64,000 nucleotides of DNA from Spirochaetales bacterium (GCA_024233785.1 JACKPD010000004.1:62001-126000), one strand, 5' to 3'. Positions 45,392 through 54,728 are shown, numbered from the stretch's first letter. Made by a program: numbers and translations. The notes: generated by a model not told the origin, from the sequence alone.

Positions 45392-46450
45392 ATGACCCTT
45401 AACCGCAGGAAAACCGGCCTTACTCTTACAGGATTACTTGTGTTCCTCCTTTTTATGATTAACATCTCAAGCGGTTCCGTAAAAATCCCTTTACGGGACA
45501 TCGCATGGATTATGCTCCAGAGAGGAGACACAGCAGGCAGCGCAGTCATCGGGGAAGACAAAAGTATACCAACAGAAGAAGATAAGCAAATCAGAGTTCG
45601 GAATATTGTACTTCAGATACGATTTCCGCGGGCGCTCGCCGCTGCTTTCGGCGGGGCCGCACTAGCCCTCTGCGGCCTGCTTCTTCAGACTTTTTTCAGG
45701 AACCCGCTCGCGGGACCTGATGTTTTGGGGATTGCGTCAGGCGCCGGCCTCGGCGCGGCTGTTACTATTCTTGCAGTCCCCGTTCTCAGTACGGGGGGGG
45801 TATCAGTTCTCGCGGCATCAATTACAGGCTCTCTTGCTGTCACAGCTATTCTGATCTCTCTTGTAAAAAAATATGAAAGCATGACAATCACCCTTCTGGC
45901 AGGACTGCTGGCCGGATATTTTCTTCACTCACTTACAGGAATACTGATCAGATTTTCCTCAAACCAGGCTGTAAGATCATATATCAACTGGTCAGCCGGG
46001 AGTTTCAGGAATATTGCAGAAAAGGACCTCAACATCTTCCTTCCCCTGCTCGCTGCATCATTTATCGCGGCATTTCTCCTTTCAAAACAATGCGACCTTT
46101 ATCTGCTTGGGGAGGATTACGCGCTAAGCATGGGCTCTGATACAAAATACTTTCGATACTCTGTCATCCTGCTGACTTCTGTAATGACGGGAGCTGTTAC
46201 GGCTCTTTGCGGACCAGTGTCATTTATAGGGATAGCAGCGCCCCACTTCTGCAGGATGGCCCTTAAAACAGACAGGCACAGCACCCTTATCCCCGGTGTA
46301 ATATTTACAGGCGCTGCCCTTGCACTTGCGGCAGATACGATTTCATCCCTTCCAGGCAGCGGTATGATGCTGCCGCTCAATTCAGTGACTGCCATTATTG
46401 GAACGCCTGTCGTGATAAAAGTCCTGCTGAAGGGGTATTATGAAAGGTAA
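45392..46450 (+). CDS. btuC: BtuC/FecCD-family permease for B12 or siderophore
   Basis: A 352-residue inner-membrane permease with about nine to ten helices. The family blocks are RFPRALAAAFGGAALALCGLLLQTFFRNPLAGPDVLGIASGAGLG (landmarks RFPRALAAA and NPLAGPDVLGI) and the ATPase-contact loop GPVSFIGIAAPHFCRMALKTD. It acts with the ATPase that overlaps it by 11 bp and the binding protein at 47303. Being divergent from the riboswitch-controlled btuB supports a cobalamin role, although the riboswitch faces away from this gene. Confidence 0.9.
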   Translation: MTLNRRKTGLTLTGLLVFLLFMINISSGSVKIPLRDIAWIMLQRGDTAGSAVIGEDKSIPTEEDKQIRVRNIVLQIRFPRALAAAFGGAALALCGLLLQTFFRNPLAGPDVLGIASGAGLGAAVTILAVPVLSTGGVSVLAASITGSLAVTAILISLVKKYESMTITLLAGLLAGYFLHSLTGILIRFSSNQAVRSYINWSAGSFRNIAEKDLNIFLPLLAASFIAAFLLSKQCDLYLLGEDYALSMGSDTKYFRYSVILLTSVMTGAVTALCGPVSFIGIAAPHFCRMALKTDRHSTLIPGVIFTGAALALAADTISSLPGSGMMLPLNSVTAIIGTPVVIKVLLKGYYER

Positions 46451-47252
46451 TAAATCCCCTCTGCTTGAATTAAAAAACCTTGCAACAGGCTATAGGTCAG
46501 GCAGAATATCCAAAGAAGTAACAAAATCTTTCACCACTTCGGTTTCTGAGGGAAATATAATCTGCCTGATAGGCCCCAACGGCAGCGGCAAGACTACCCT
46601 GCTTAAGACAATCTCGGGAATGATAAAACCTCTTTCCGGCACGGTTCTTTATGCGGGCGGAGAGAAATCTGGCGATATAAGCAAAATGAGCGCTGGTGAA
46701 CTTGCATACAGAAGGGCCCTTGTTCTTACAAAACCGCCTGAGCCAGGGATGATGAGCGTTTCTGAAATAGTATCCCTCGGCAGAGCTCCTCATACAGACT
46801 GGAAAGGTAAACTTTCAGCTGTGGACAGGGAAGCTGTAAAGAATTCACTTGAGATAACAGGGTCTGCGCCACTTTCAAACCGTATATTCAGAACTTTGAG
46901 CGACGGCGAAAAACAGAAGGTGATGATCTCAAGAGCGCTTGCGCAGGATACTCCCCTGATTTTTTTCGATGAACCTGCGGCATTCCTTGATCTTCCCTCC
47001 AGAATGGAGCTGTCGTGGCTCCTTACAGGGATCAGGGACAAAGGGGGGAAAACCCTTGTAATAACGACACACGATATTGATTTTGCCCTTAAATATTCAG
47101 ATTTAATGTGGATTATTGATTCAGAAGGAACAGTTTATGACGGACTGCCTGATAATCTTGCAGCCGGCGGTATAATCGGCAGAGTATTTTCACGCGGAGA
47201 TATTACATTCAATATTGAAAAAAAACAGTTCGAGAACCGGATGCATCCCTGA
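46440..47252 (+). CDS. btuD: BtuD/FecE-type ABC ATPase
   Basis: A 270-residue ATPase. Walker A GPNGSGKTT at about residues 44-52, signature LSDGEKQKVMISRALAQ, Walker B LIFFDEPAAFLDL and the switch His in VITTHDIDF. The signature has SDG in place of SGG, as is common in this subfamily. It drives the permease it overlaps, and completes an ABC importer with the lipoprotein binding protein on the opposite strand. Confidence 0.93.
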   Translation: MKGNKSPLLELKNLATGYRSGRISKEVTKSFTTSVSEGNIICLIGPNGSGKTTLLKTISGMIKPLSGTVLYAGGEKSGDISKMSAGELAYRRALVLTKPPEPGMMSVSEIVSLGRAPHTDWKGKLSAVDREAVKNSLEITGSAPLSNRIFRTLSDGEKQKVMISRALAQDTPLIFFDEPAAFLDLPSRMELSWLLTGIRDKGGKTLVITTHDIDFALKYSDLMWIIDSEGTVYDGLPDNLAAGGIIGRVFSRGDITFNIEKKQFENRMHP

Positions 47253-47302
47253 TTATCGAAAAGAACCGCTTATGGGACCCTGATCAGATTTAAGGTAAAA
47301 TT

Positions 47303-48478
47303 TCACTTAACCTCTTTAAAATAATTCAGATCCTCCGTCCCTGATACCTGAGGATGAAATATTTTTATCAGATCAGAAAGTATTCTGTCCGGGAAAGCTG
47401 TTCCCTCATCCCAGTATGGATTACCCCCTTCTGTCTCCATCAGGTTATTGTTGTAAATCCTCCCGTCTTTGAATGCGCTGAAAAGAGCATAGCGGCTGTC
47501 TTTTTTCAGAATATCTTCTTTTGTTGTTATCCCGGAGGAATTGACAAGCCATATCCGGGCATCTCCGGCAAGAGAGAAAACTGTTTCAAAATCAAGAAAA
47601 ATACTTCCGGTGTTATCGTTATCGCTCCAGGGGTATATTGCTCCGGCATCGGAAAACAGAATTCCGGCATAACTCTGTCCGCCCGGCAGGCCCCAGCTGT
47701 CGCCGTAAATCATATTTGATAAAACAACAGGTTTTTTTTCAGGCTCTTTAGAAATCTCTTCCGCAGCTTCCTTCAGGGCCTTGTACCGATCAGATGTAAT
47801 ACGGAAAAGTTCTCTCCCCTTTTCCTCCCTGTCAAGGAAAAGTGAGACAAAAACCATCCATTCAGCCCTTCCCAGCGGATGACTTTCAAGCCAGCCTGCA
47901 GTAACAATTACAGGAAATCCCTGCTCCCCCAGAAGAGCTGCCCCGTCATAATCCCCTCCGGTCCATGGGGAGAAAACCGCATCAGGGGCAACCGCATATA
48001 GTATTTCTGTATCAATATCCCTCCCTTCGCCTGTCTGTATAATCTTTCCTGCCCGTACAAGTTCCTTTACTTCGCGCACCGATGTGTTTTTCTGAAGATC
48101 GATCCCTTTAAGTTTATCAAGCCCGCCAAGAGCATCAAGAAATACAATATTCTCCGACGAGAGTGAAACTACCCTTTCAACAGGTATTTTTATAAATATA
48201 TGGTGCTGCCTCTTTGGAGGTTTTTTATCTTTGAAAATGATATCCGGTTTTACGCCGCGGTACAGGTAATATGAATATTCCTCACTTCCCCCGTTCCTGA
48301 CAACAACATTTCGGTAATTGCTGTAATCAGTTATTGTAAAATTGCCGGCATACAGATTTTCAATGATACGGCCTTCAGGATACTGCTGTTTTACTGCCGT
48401 TGAAGCGCTCCCGCCCCTGCAGGAAAACAACAGGTTAGTAATAACAAAAACAGCAAGGCATCTGAATACAGGTTTCAT
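47303..48478 (-). CDS. btuF: BtuF/FecB-type substrate-binding lipoprotein
   Basis: A 391-residue binding protein of the metal-chelate family (PF01497). Lipobox LFSC, with Cys20 acylated. The typical start of the binding domain is PVERVVSLSSENIVFLDALGGLDKLKGID, followed by DTEILYAVAPDAVF and GEQGFPVIVT. Its gene converges on btuD with a 50-bp gap, an unusual arrangement because the binding protein is not in the operon with its ABC parts. An insertion before the SS-binding core makes it longer than BtuF (about 270). Cobalamin is the likely ligand by context; siderophore is the alternative. Confidence 0.87.
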   Translation of the reverse strand: MKPVFRCLAVFVITNLLFSCRGGSASTAVKQQYPEGRIIENLYAGNFTITDYSNYRNVVVRNGGSEEYSYYLYRGVKPDIIFKDKKPPKRQHHIFIKIPVERVVSLSSENIVFLDALGGLDKLKGIDLQKNTSVREVKELVRAGKIIQTGEGRDIDTEILYAVAPDAVFSPWTGGDYDGAALLGEQGFPVIVTAGWLESHPLGRAEWMVFVSLFLDREEKGRELFRITSDRYKALKEAAEEISKEPEKKPVVLSNMIYGDSWGLPGGQSYAGILFSDAGAIYPWSDNDNTGSIFLDFETVFSLAGDARIWLVNSSGITTKEDILKKDSRYALFSAFKDGRIYNNNLMETEGGNPYWDEGTAFPDRILSDLIKIFHPQVSGTEDLNYFKEVK

Positions 48479-48592
48479 TATTTAAAAATATCATAAACCG
48501 CTCAATTTTTCTTCTTATTAATTTACCTTTGGAAAAATATTATTTCTGAAAAATGAATATTCAGGCTTTCTGCGGTACAGAATTTTTAAAGC

Positions 48593-48622
48593 TTGCCGGA
48601 ATCCGCAATGCCATTATATAAT
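48593..48622 (+). promoter_or_regulatory. Promoter of the RRM protein gene
   Basis: TTGCCG, 18-nt spacer, TATAAT. The predicted start near 48630 leaves a leader of about 80 nt before the ATG, in which the in-frame ATG at 48660 is not used. Confidence 0.5.
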
Positions 48623-48710
48623 TTCATTGTTTAATCATTTATAAATTTCTTTTTGTAAAATGATCGATAGTTATCAAAAATATAGAAAGAAATGTATTTT
48701 TGGAGGAGAG

Positions 48711-48995
48711 ATGGAAAACGCAAAATTGTATGTAGGTAATCTTGATTATGCTGTTGAATTCGGGGAATTAAAAGAACTTTTCGCAGCTTACGGCGAAGTT
48801 AAATTTGTCAAGATTATTGAGGGAAAAGGATTCGGTTTTGTTGAAATGACAAATACAGCAGACGCGGAAAAAGCAAAAAATGAACTTAATGGAACAGATT
48901 TCAAAGGAAGGAAATTGAGGATTGATGAGGCACGGCCCCAGCAGGACCGGGGGCAGAGACCGCCGAGGCAGCCAAGAGAGCCAAGAGAGTTTTAA
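48711..48995 (+). CDS. RRM-domain RNA-binding protein
   Basis: A 94-residue protein consisting of one RNA recognition motif. RNP2 is KLYVGNLD at residues 4-11; RNP1 is KGFGFVEM at about 42-49. A basic, Pro/Arg-rich tail (RPPRQPREPREF) follows. Such single-RRM proteins occur in cyanobacteria and spirochaetes as RNA chaperones, often cold- or stress-linked. Start chosen at the ATG after GGAGGAG; a longer frame from 48660 is less likely. It is followed by a terminator, so it is a single-gene unit. Confidence 0.93.
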   Translation: MENAKLYVGNLDYAVEFGELKELFAAYGEVKFVKIIEGKGFGFVEMTNTADAEKAKNELNGTDFKGRKLRIDEARPQQDRGQRPPRQPREPREF

Positions 48996-49021
48996 GTATG
49001 CAATAAATAATATTTTCATTA

Positions 49022-49058
49022 TAAAGCCTGTATTTACTCTAAAAACAGGCTTTATTTT
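49022..49058. terminator. Intrinsic terminator after the RRM gene
   Basis: Stem AAAGCCTGT / ACAGGCTTT with a 12-nt loop, then TATTTTTG on the right side. Located 27 bp after the RRM stop. Confidence 0.85.
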
Positions 49059-49201
49059 TGAAATAATCAGAAATTTATAATAAAAAATGTGGAAATTTAA
49101 GATTATTTATTATACAAAAAAACAGTCTCCGGCAGTATTAAAAAATATTTACCCGGAGTATATTATTAAATTATATTATTAATACATAATTCTGGAGGAG
49201 T

Positions 49202-50209
49202 ATGGAACATAAATATACTGTAACTGACCTTTCCGTGCTTACACCCTGGTATACAAAGTTTGCAGTTGAACCTCTGTTAAAATTTGTTCCATGGTGGCTG
49301 CCGGCCAATATTATCACGCTGCTGTCAAACTTTTGCGTATTAATAGCGCTTGTGCTTACAGTCCTTTATACGGCAGGAGTATTTAAATTCTGGCTGCTTG
49401 TCCCGCTGCTGATAATGGCTTATGTAACCGGCGACAGCCTGGATGGCAAACAGGCCAGGAGAACCAAAACAAGCTCAATGCTTGGGGAGTTTCTTGACCA
49501 TTTTCTTGATATTTTTACAAACGGATTGCTGGTTTCAATGACGCTTTTAGTTTATGGGATTACTGAACCGGCGTTTATTTCACTTTATCTGGTAATAAGC
49601 TATATTACACTCTCAGGCAATTATTTTGAACAACATAAATACCGTGTTATGTTTTTTGAAAAAATTGGAGCATTTGAGGCTGTAATAATGATTGTCATTG
49701 TACTGTCTCTCGGGTTTATAGAGACCTCAAGAAATTTTCTTCTGAAAGATGTCTTTGCCCATATTTCGGTATTTGACATGATGCTTATGGTGATTACTTT
49801 CGGGTCTCTTTATACATTAAAAAGAAGTCTTGACAGATCAGGCAACTCGGTAATAAAAGGGTTTTTGATCTTCTTCCTGCTTACAGTATCTACAGCGTTT
49901 TTCGCGGCCAGAATACTTCCCGGGGCGGCAATTATGTTTGTAATGACCGCCTATTGCGGAACATTTATCGGGAAGCTTCATATAGCATACCTGCTAAGGG
50001 AAGATGAACCGAAAGCGGATTTTATTTTCCCGTTATTTCTCGGGACAGCTTATTTATTCAAATTACCGGTCAGTGTGACAGTTCCAGCAGCTGTGATTTT
50101 TCAGATGCTTAATATTATCATAACATTTACCGCCGGTTTCATGAATTTCAGAAAATACTGGCTGTGGGTAAATCCCGGACCTGAATTCGTAGACATTTAC
50201 ACAACATAA
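49202..50209 (+). CDS. CDP-alcohol phosphotransferase, choline/ethanolamine type
   Basis: A 335-residue membrane enzyme with the motif DG-x2-AR-x8-G-x3-D-x3-D, here LDGKQARRTKTSSMLGEFLDHFLD (landmarks DGKQARR and GEFLDHFLD) at about residues 80-103. About nine helices follow. The N-terminal block WWLPANIITLLSNFCVL resembles eukaryotic choline/ethanolamine phosphotransferases more than bacterial PgsA or Pss. In Treponema a CDP-choline pathway ends with such a 1,2-diacylglycerol phosphotransferase, so phosphatidylcholine or -ethanolamine synthesis is the likely role; no licCA partner is in the window. GGAGGAG precedes the ATG, and a terminator follows. Confidence 0.88.
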   Translation: MEHKYTVTDLSVLTPWYTKFAVEPLLKFVPWWLPANIITLLSNFCVLIALVLTVLYTAGVFKFWLLVPLLIMAYVTGDSLDGKQARRTKTSSMLGEFLDHFLDIFTNGLLVSMTLLVYGITEPAFISLYLVISYITLSGNYFEQHKYRVMFFEKIGAFEAVIMIVIVLSLGFIETSRNFLLKDVFAHISVFDMMLMVITFGSLYTLKRSLDRSGNSVIKGFLIFFLLTVSTAFFAARILPGAAIMFVMTAYCGTFIGKLHIAYLLREDEPKADFIFPLFLGTAYLFKLPVSVTVPAAVIFQMLNIIITFTAGFMNFRKYWLWVNPGPEFVDIYTT

Positions 50210-50236
50210 GGCATATTCAAATTTTTAATTTCATTG

Positions 50237-50280
50237 ACGCCCGGGATTTATCTTACATAATTATACCCGGGCGTTTTTTT
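50237..50280 (+). terminator. Intrinsic terminator after the phosphotransferase
   Basis: Stem ACGCCCGGG / CCCGGGCGT with a 20-nt AT-rich loop, then seven T residues. Confidence 0.92.
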
Positions 50281-50302
50281 ATCTTTCAATGCCGGAGGAA
50301 TT

Positions 50303-50401
50303 ATGAAGGCCCGTGATTTTCACCTTATCGGTTGGATTCTTTTTCTGATATCAGCTTTATTCTTTTACAATTGCATGTGCCCTGAATCAGTAGTATCATG
50401 A
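50303..50401 (+). CDS. Small one-helix membrane protein
   Basis: A 32-codon frame with an excellent ribosome site (GGAGG, 6 nt spacing). MKARDFHLIGWILFLISALFF reads as a cytoplasmic cap plus one transmembrane helix, then NCMCPESVVS with two Cys. It lies between a terminator and corA. It may be the N-terminal part of a longer family that was truncated. Real gene status is likely but not certain. Confidence 0.5.
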   Translation: MKARDFHLIGWILFLISALFFYNCMCPESVVS

Positions 50402-50429
50402 ATAAATATTAAAAAATGAGGTAATAAAA

Positions 50430-51497
50430 ATGCCCCTTTTTACTACAAAATTTCAGGAAAAAGTTGGACTCCCGCCTGGTACACTTATCCACGTTGGAGA
50501 AAAAAGGCCCGAAAACTGCAAGATCACAGTTATCGCCTACGATGAAAACAGTTTTGAAGAAAAAGAAATAAAGAGCATTGAAGAATCATTTCCCTACAGG
50601 GACAGGCCGGGTATTACCTGGATAAACATAGACGGTGTACACCAAACCGGTATCATTGAAGCAGTCGGGGCCCAATTCGGCATTCACTCACTTGTCCTTG
50701 AGGATATTGTAAATACAACACACCGCCCGAAAATGGAAGACCTTGAGGATTACCTTTTTGTAGTTTTAAAAATGCTTTATTATGCAGGGAACGGAAATGA
50801 TATTACGGCGGAACAGGTCAGCCTCATCATAGGCCCGGATTTTGTAATTTCATTCCAGGAAAAGGAAGGAGACACTTTTGATCCCATCAGAAAACGGATC
50901 AGAAACAACAGCGGCAGGATCAGGAAAAAAGGCGCAGACTACCTCGCATATTCATTGATGGACACCATAGTTGATAATTATTTTGTAATACTTGAAAAGA
51001 TCGGCGAGAAAATCGAGGAAATTGAGGAAGAGGAGCTGCTTGAAAATCCCTCACGGGAAACAGTACATGTAATTCACAGCCTCAAAAGGGAAATGATAAG
51101 GCTTAGAAGATCTGTCTGGCCGCTACGTGAAGTTACCGGCGTACTTGAACGGGGAGAATCAAAGCTTATACATAAATCAACGAGGATATACTTAAGAGAC
51201 ATCTATGATCATACAATACAGGTTATTGATACAATCGAAAACTCACGGGACATGCTTTCAGGACTTCTGGATATTTACCTTTCAAGTATGAGCAACAGGA
51301 TGAATAATGTCATGAAGGTACTTACCCTCATTGCGACAATATTCATGCCGCTTACATTTATAGCAGGAATATACGGTATGAATTTCGCCAATATGCCCGA
51401 ACTGCAGTGGAGGTACGGTTATCCCGCAGTTCTCATTGCCATGCTTGTATCAGGCCTTTCCATGGTGATCTATTTTAAAGCCAAAAAGTGGTTATAA
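50430..51497 (+). CDS. corA: CorA magnesium/cobalt transporter
   Basis: A 355-residue inner-membrane channel for Mg2+ (also Co2+, Ni2+). A large cytoplasmic N-domain leads to two C-terminal helices, with the signature GMN motif in FIAGIYGMNFANMPEL at about residues 313-328 between them. The long stalk helix and the KRxR basic cap are present. Length is typical of CorA. It stands alone, with GAGGT before the ATG. The nearby B12 cluster may make cobalt of interest, but no functional link is visible. Confidence 0.96.
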   Translation: MPLFTTKFQEKVGLPPGTLIHVGEKRPENCKITVIAYDENSFEEKEIKSIEESFPYRDRPGITWINIDGVHQTGIIEAVGAQFGIHSLVLEDIVNTTHRPKMEDLEDYLFVVLKMLYYAGNGNDITAEQVSLIIGPDFVISFQEKEGDTFDPIRKRIRNNSGRIRKKGADYLAYSLMDTIVDNYFVILEKIGEKIEEIEEEELLENPSRETVHVIHSLKREMIRLRRSVWPLREVTGVLERGESKLIHKSTRIYLRDIYDHTIQVIDTIENSRDMLSGLLDIYLSSMSNRMNNVMKVLTLIATIFMPLTFIAGIYGMNFANMPELQWRYGYPAVLIAMLVSGLSMVIYFKAKKWL

Positions 51498-51601
51498 ATC
51501 AGAACCCCTGTTCATCCAATTATTAATAATTAATATAACTTTTCACAGCTGCAGTTGTTTTATTGATGACATATCTTTAATTATGAAATCAGGAGACATT
51601 G

Positions 51602-54061
51602 ATGAAAAATATCACAAAAAAAATAATAATCAGCGCAGGGATTATTTTTTTATTTTTTTCCTGCAGTACATTTAAGGGTAATATCCCGATTGATACAGAA
51701 AACAGCGGATCAATTTATATCTCGCCTAAAAACCAGGACGGAAAGAAAGATTATGTAATCATTCCGGTGGATATACCTGAAATGAAGGGGCTTAAGCTGT
51801 CAGGTTATTCAATTCAGGTCACGGCAGATGTAGAAAAGGTTGTTTATTCAGAAAAGGCGGAGGTAACGGCTCAAAAAGGGATATTAAGACTTTTTAAAAA
51901 GCAGAAAACAGTTAAAGTTCCAAAGCTTTTTGTGTGGAAAGGGACAGACAGTGCCGGAAATTTTGTATCTGACGGAATTTATTATATAAATGTGGAAGCC
52001 TGGGATTTCAAGGACAACAGGGGTAAAAGCGGCCCTGTTAAAGTCATAGTTGACAACACTCCCCCTTATGCGGAACTATCACTTCCCTATCCTTTTTTTT
52101 CACCGAACAATGACGGGAATCAGGATGTTCTGTATATAAACCAGAAAGAAGTGTCACCTGAAAATGAATGGACCGGCAGTTTTACAGATTCAAGCGGAAA
52201 ACCGGTAAAAAACTACAAATGGACAGGTATGGCGCTTGATCTTGAATGGGACGGGGCTGATGAGACCGGCAATTTGCTGCCTGACGGAGATTATATCTAC
52301 AGCTTGTCCTCAACCGATTCTGCAGAAAACAGCAGTATATTTGAGATAAAAGGGATTAAGATCGACAACAGGGAATTCCCAATATCAGTCTCACTCAAGG
52401 AAAAATACTTTTCGCCGAATAGAGACGGTATTAAAGATATACTCACCATTGTTTTCAGCGCTGATTCAAAAGCAAACATAACTGAAGCGTCTGCTGATAT
52501 TACAGACAGCAGAGGGAATATTGTGAGGAAGTATTTTTTCGGAATGGACCTGCCTGAGACAATTGAATTCGACGGAAAAGATATATCAGGAAAGATTCTG
52601 CCGGAAGCTTCATACCACTGCAGACTCAATGTAACATATAATAACGGAGATAAGCCCTCAGTTGTATCATCACCCTTTATAATCGATATTACAAAGCCTC
52701 AGGCAGTCCTCAGTAAAAGCTATGATGTTTTCTCCCCTGACGGCGACGGCAACAGAGACACAATTGAAGTTTACCAGTCTACAAGTACCGAGGAGAAATG
52801 GACCGGTATAATTACCGGCTCATCAGGCAATCAGATAAAAAAATTCGTATGGGAAAGAAACGCAGTTACAGGATCATGGGACGGGTCTGATGAAAGCGGG
52901 AAAACAGCTCCTGACGGAACCTACGGATATACTCTTGCAGCAACTGACCTTGCAGGAAACAGCGCTTCATATACACTTACCGGCATCCGCCTTGATGCAA
53001 GGCCTACCCCTGTAAAAATTACATCCAGCACAAATGCCATAAGCCCTAACAATGACGGAATAGCTGATGATGTGGATTTTATTTTAAAACCTGAAATTGC
53101 AGATGGAATAACAGGATGGGAATTTGCTGTCCTGGGTGAATCTGACAATGTTGTCTACAGCATAGAATCAAATGAGCAGACTTCTGTTCCGCAGTCCCTC
53201 CCCTGGAACGGTCTTGATGCAGAGGGGAGAATCAATGAGGGAAAATACAGGGGTAAACTTACAGTTAATTATGAGAAGGGCAATATTGCCTCATCACTTA
53301 CAGAAAATACTATTGTAATTGACCTTTCTCCTCCGGTTGTGACTCTTGATATAAATCCCCTTCCCTTTTCACCTGATGATGACGGGGAAAATGATGTTCT
53401 GAATATTACCGCGGCACTTGATGATCAGAGCGGAATTAAAGAGTGGTCATCGAGGGTTTTCGACCCTGCAGGTACAGCATTCAGGGCAATACCTTCATCA
53501 CAATTCAGGAACAGCACATTCAGCTGGAACGGAAGATCAGATACAGGAGAACTTGTACAGTCGGCATCAGATTATAAACTGATTGTATATGCCGAGGATA
53601 ATCTGGGTAACAAGGGTAAAACAGAATTCACAATTCCAATTGATATTCTTGTGGTTAAAGAGGGCGATAAACTGAAAATCAGCATATCTAGCATCTATTT
53701 CAAACCCTTTACCGCTGATTTTATATCAGTCGACCCTGCTATTGCTGCCAAGAATATCGCTACACTCGACAGGCTTGCGGTAATACTTAAAAAGTACAGC
53801 AATTATGATATCGCGCTTGAAGGCCATGCTGTACGGGTATTCTGGGACAGGGAGGATAAATGGCAGACTGAGGAAAATGAAGTGCTTATGCCTCTTTCCA
53901 AACAGAGATCAGATGCTATAAAACAGGCTCTCGCAGACAGGGGTATCAATCCCGCAAGGATGAAGACAGCCGGATTCGGCGGCTACAAGCCTGTTGTCCC
54001 TCACAGCGACCTGCAGAACAGATGGAAAAACAGGCGGGTTGAGTTTATATTAATAAAGTAA
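51602..54061 (+). CDS. OmpA-domain lipoprotein with repeated Ca2+-type Ig-like domains
   Basis: An 819-residue lipoprotein: signal peptide and lipobox FFSC, Cys22 acylated. Five repeats of about 110 residues each start with FSPNxDGxxD: FSPNNDGNQD, FSPNRDGIKD, FSPDGDGNRD, ISPNNDGIAD and FSPDDDGEND. These resemble calcium-binding loops of the gliding-motility/FlgD-Ig type. The C-terminus (about 720-819) is an OmpA/MotB peptidoglycan-binding domain with LEGHAV, LSKQRSDAIKQALADRGI and NRRVEFILIK. It would link the outer membrane to the cell wall. The start is at the second of two tandem ATGs behind AGGAG. A terminator follows. Confidence 0.9.
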   Translation: MKNITKKIIISAGIIFLFFSCSTFKGNIPIDTENSGSIYISPKNQDGKKDYVIIPVDIPEMKGLKLSGYSIQVTADVEKVVYSEKAEVTAQKGILRLFKKQKTVKVPKLFVWKGTDSAGNFVSDGIYYINVEAWDFKDNRGKSGPVKVIVDNTPPYAELSLPYPFFSPNNDGNQDVLYINQKEVSPENEWTGSFTDSSGKPVKNYKWTGMALDLEWDGADETGNLLPDGDYIYSLSSTDSAENSSIFEIKGIKIDNREFPISVSLKEKYFSPNRDGIKDILTIVFSADSKANITEASADITDSRGNIVRKYFFGMDLPETIEFDGKDISGKILPEASYHCRLNVTYNNGDKPSVVSSPFIIDITKPQAVLSKSYDVFSPDGDGNRDTIEVYQSTSTEEKWTGIITGSSGNQIKKFVWERNAVTGSWDGSDESGKTAPDGTYGYTLAATDLAGNSASYTLTGIRLDARPTPVKITSSTNAISPNNDGIADDVDFILKPEIADGITGWEFAVLGESDNVVYSIESNEQTSVPQSLPWNGLDAEGRINEGKYRGKLTVNYEKGNIASSLTENTIVIDLSPPVVTLDINPLPFSPDDDGENDVLNITAALDDQSGIKEWSSRVFDPAGTAFRAIPSSQFRNSTFSWNGRSDTGELVQSASDYKLIVYAEDNLGNKGKTEFTIPIDILVVKEGDKLKISISSIYFKPFTADFISVDPAIAAKNIATLDRLAVILKKYSNYDIALEGHAVRVFWDREDKWQTEENEVLMPLSKQRSDAIKQALADRGINPARMKTAGFGGYKPVVPHSDLQNRWKNRRVEFILIK

Positions 54062-54086
54062 AAAAGCAATCATAACAGTTTTCAGA

Positions 54087-54123
54087 GGGCTGAACGGCAA
54101 CACCGCATCCAGCCCTTTTTTTT
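54087..54123 (+). terminator. Intrinsic terminator after the OmpA-like lipoprotein
   Basis: Stem AGGGCTG / CAGCCCT with an approximately 20-nt loop containing a small inner stem (CGG / CCG), then nine T residues. Confidence 0.85.
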
Positions 54124-54213
54124 TGCGCTAATTCCATACCGTTCAATCCTGTATGAAATCATTTGTTTAACTCTTAAATATTGATTAATATATAGTATAG
54201 GGAGATTTTTACT

Positions 54214-54423
54214 ATGACAAAAAATATGGGTAAAATTGACAGGATTTTAAGGATAATACTTGCACTGGTTATAGCAGTGCTTATTATTACAGGAAAGCTT
54301 ACAGGATTTGCTGCAGTGCTGCTGGGTATTTTTGCGGCAGTATTTATATTGACAAGCTCTATAGCTGTCTGTCCACTGTATACTCCGTTTAAAATATCAA
54401 CATTAGGAAAAAAGAAAGAATAA
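54214..54423 (+). CDS. DUF2892/YgaP-like small membrane protein
   Basis: A 69-residue protein. It opens with NMGKIDRILRIILALVIAVL, then a second helix (LTGFAAVLLGIFAAVFILTS) and a conserved-type VCPLYTPF. This matches DUF2892, often beside or fused to rhodanese. No rhodanese is present here. GGGAG precedes the ATG. It stands alone. Function is unknown. Confidence 0.88.
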   Translation: MTKNMGKIDRILRIILALVIAVLIITGKLTGFAAVLLGIFAAVFILTSSIAVCPLYTPFKISTLGKKKE

Positions 54424-54728
54424 TACTGCCTGGACTTGCTGCATTTATGAATGCGGTAAGTCCAGAACCAAAACTCCTTAAGTCATTAACTAACCTGTTT
54501 TGCGCTTTTCCATGAATGTTTACAGTTTTATCCTTTAAGAAATATTACCTTAAGAAATTAAAACTCAGTCACTGGATTATTTATCAATTTCAGTAGAATA
54601 TCAGACCAGAGGGTAAAGATGATCAATTTCTAATACATGATCTTTAAAAATCATTTTTCCAGAAATGATCTTATTTCCGATCATGGAATACGGCAGGAAG
54701 TTGAGCATTTAATACAAAGGATGTTTTT
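54424..54728. other. Gap with hairpin and possible small leftward frame
   Basis: At 54433-54467 there is an imperfect stem CTGGACTTGCTGCAT / ATGCGGTAAGTCCAG without a T-run. On the minus strand 54601-54708 is open for 35 residues (MLNFLPYSMIGNKIISGK...), which reads protein-like, but no ribosome site is seen, so it is probably a remnant or chance. No other feature is supported. Confidence 0.3.

Noticed and set aside
54601..54708. 35-residue leftward frame
   Set aside because: No ribosome site and no family; described only as part of the gap.
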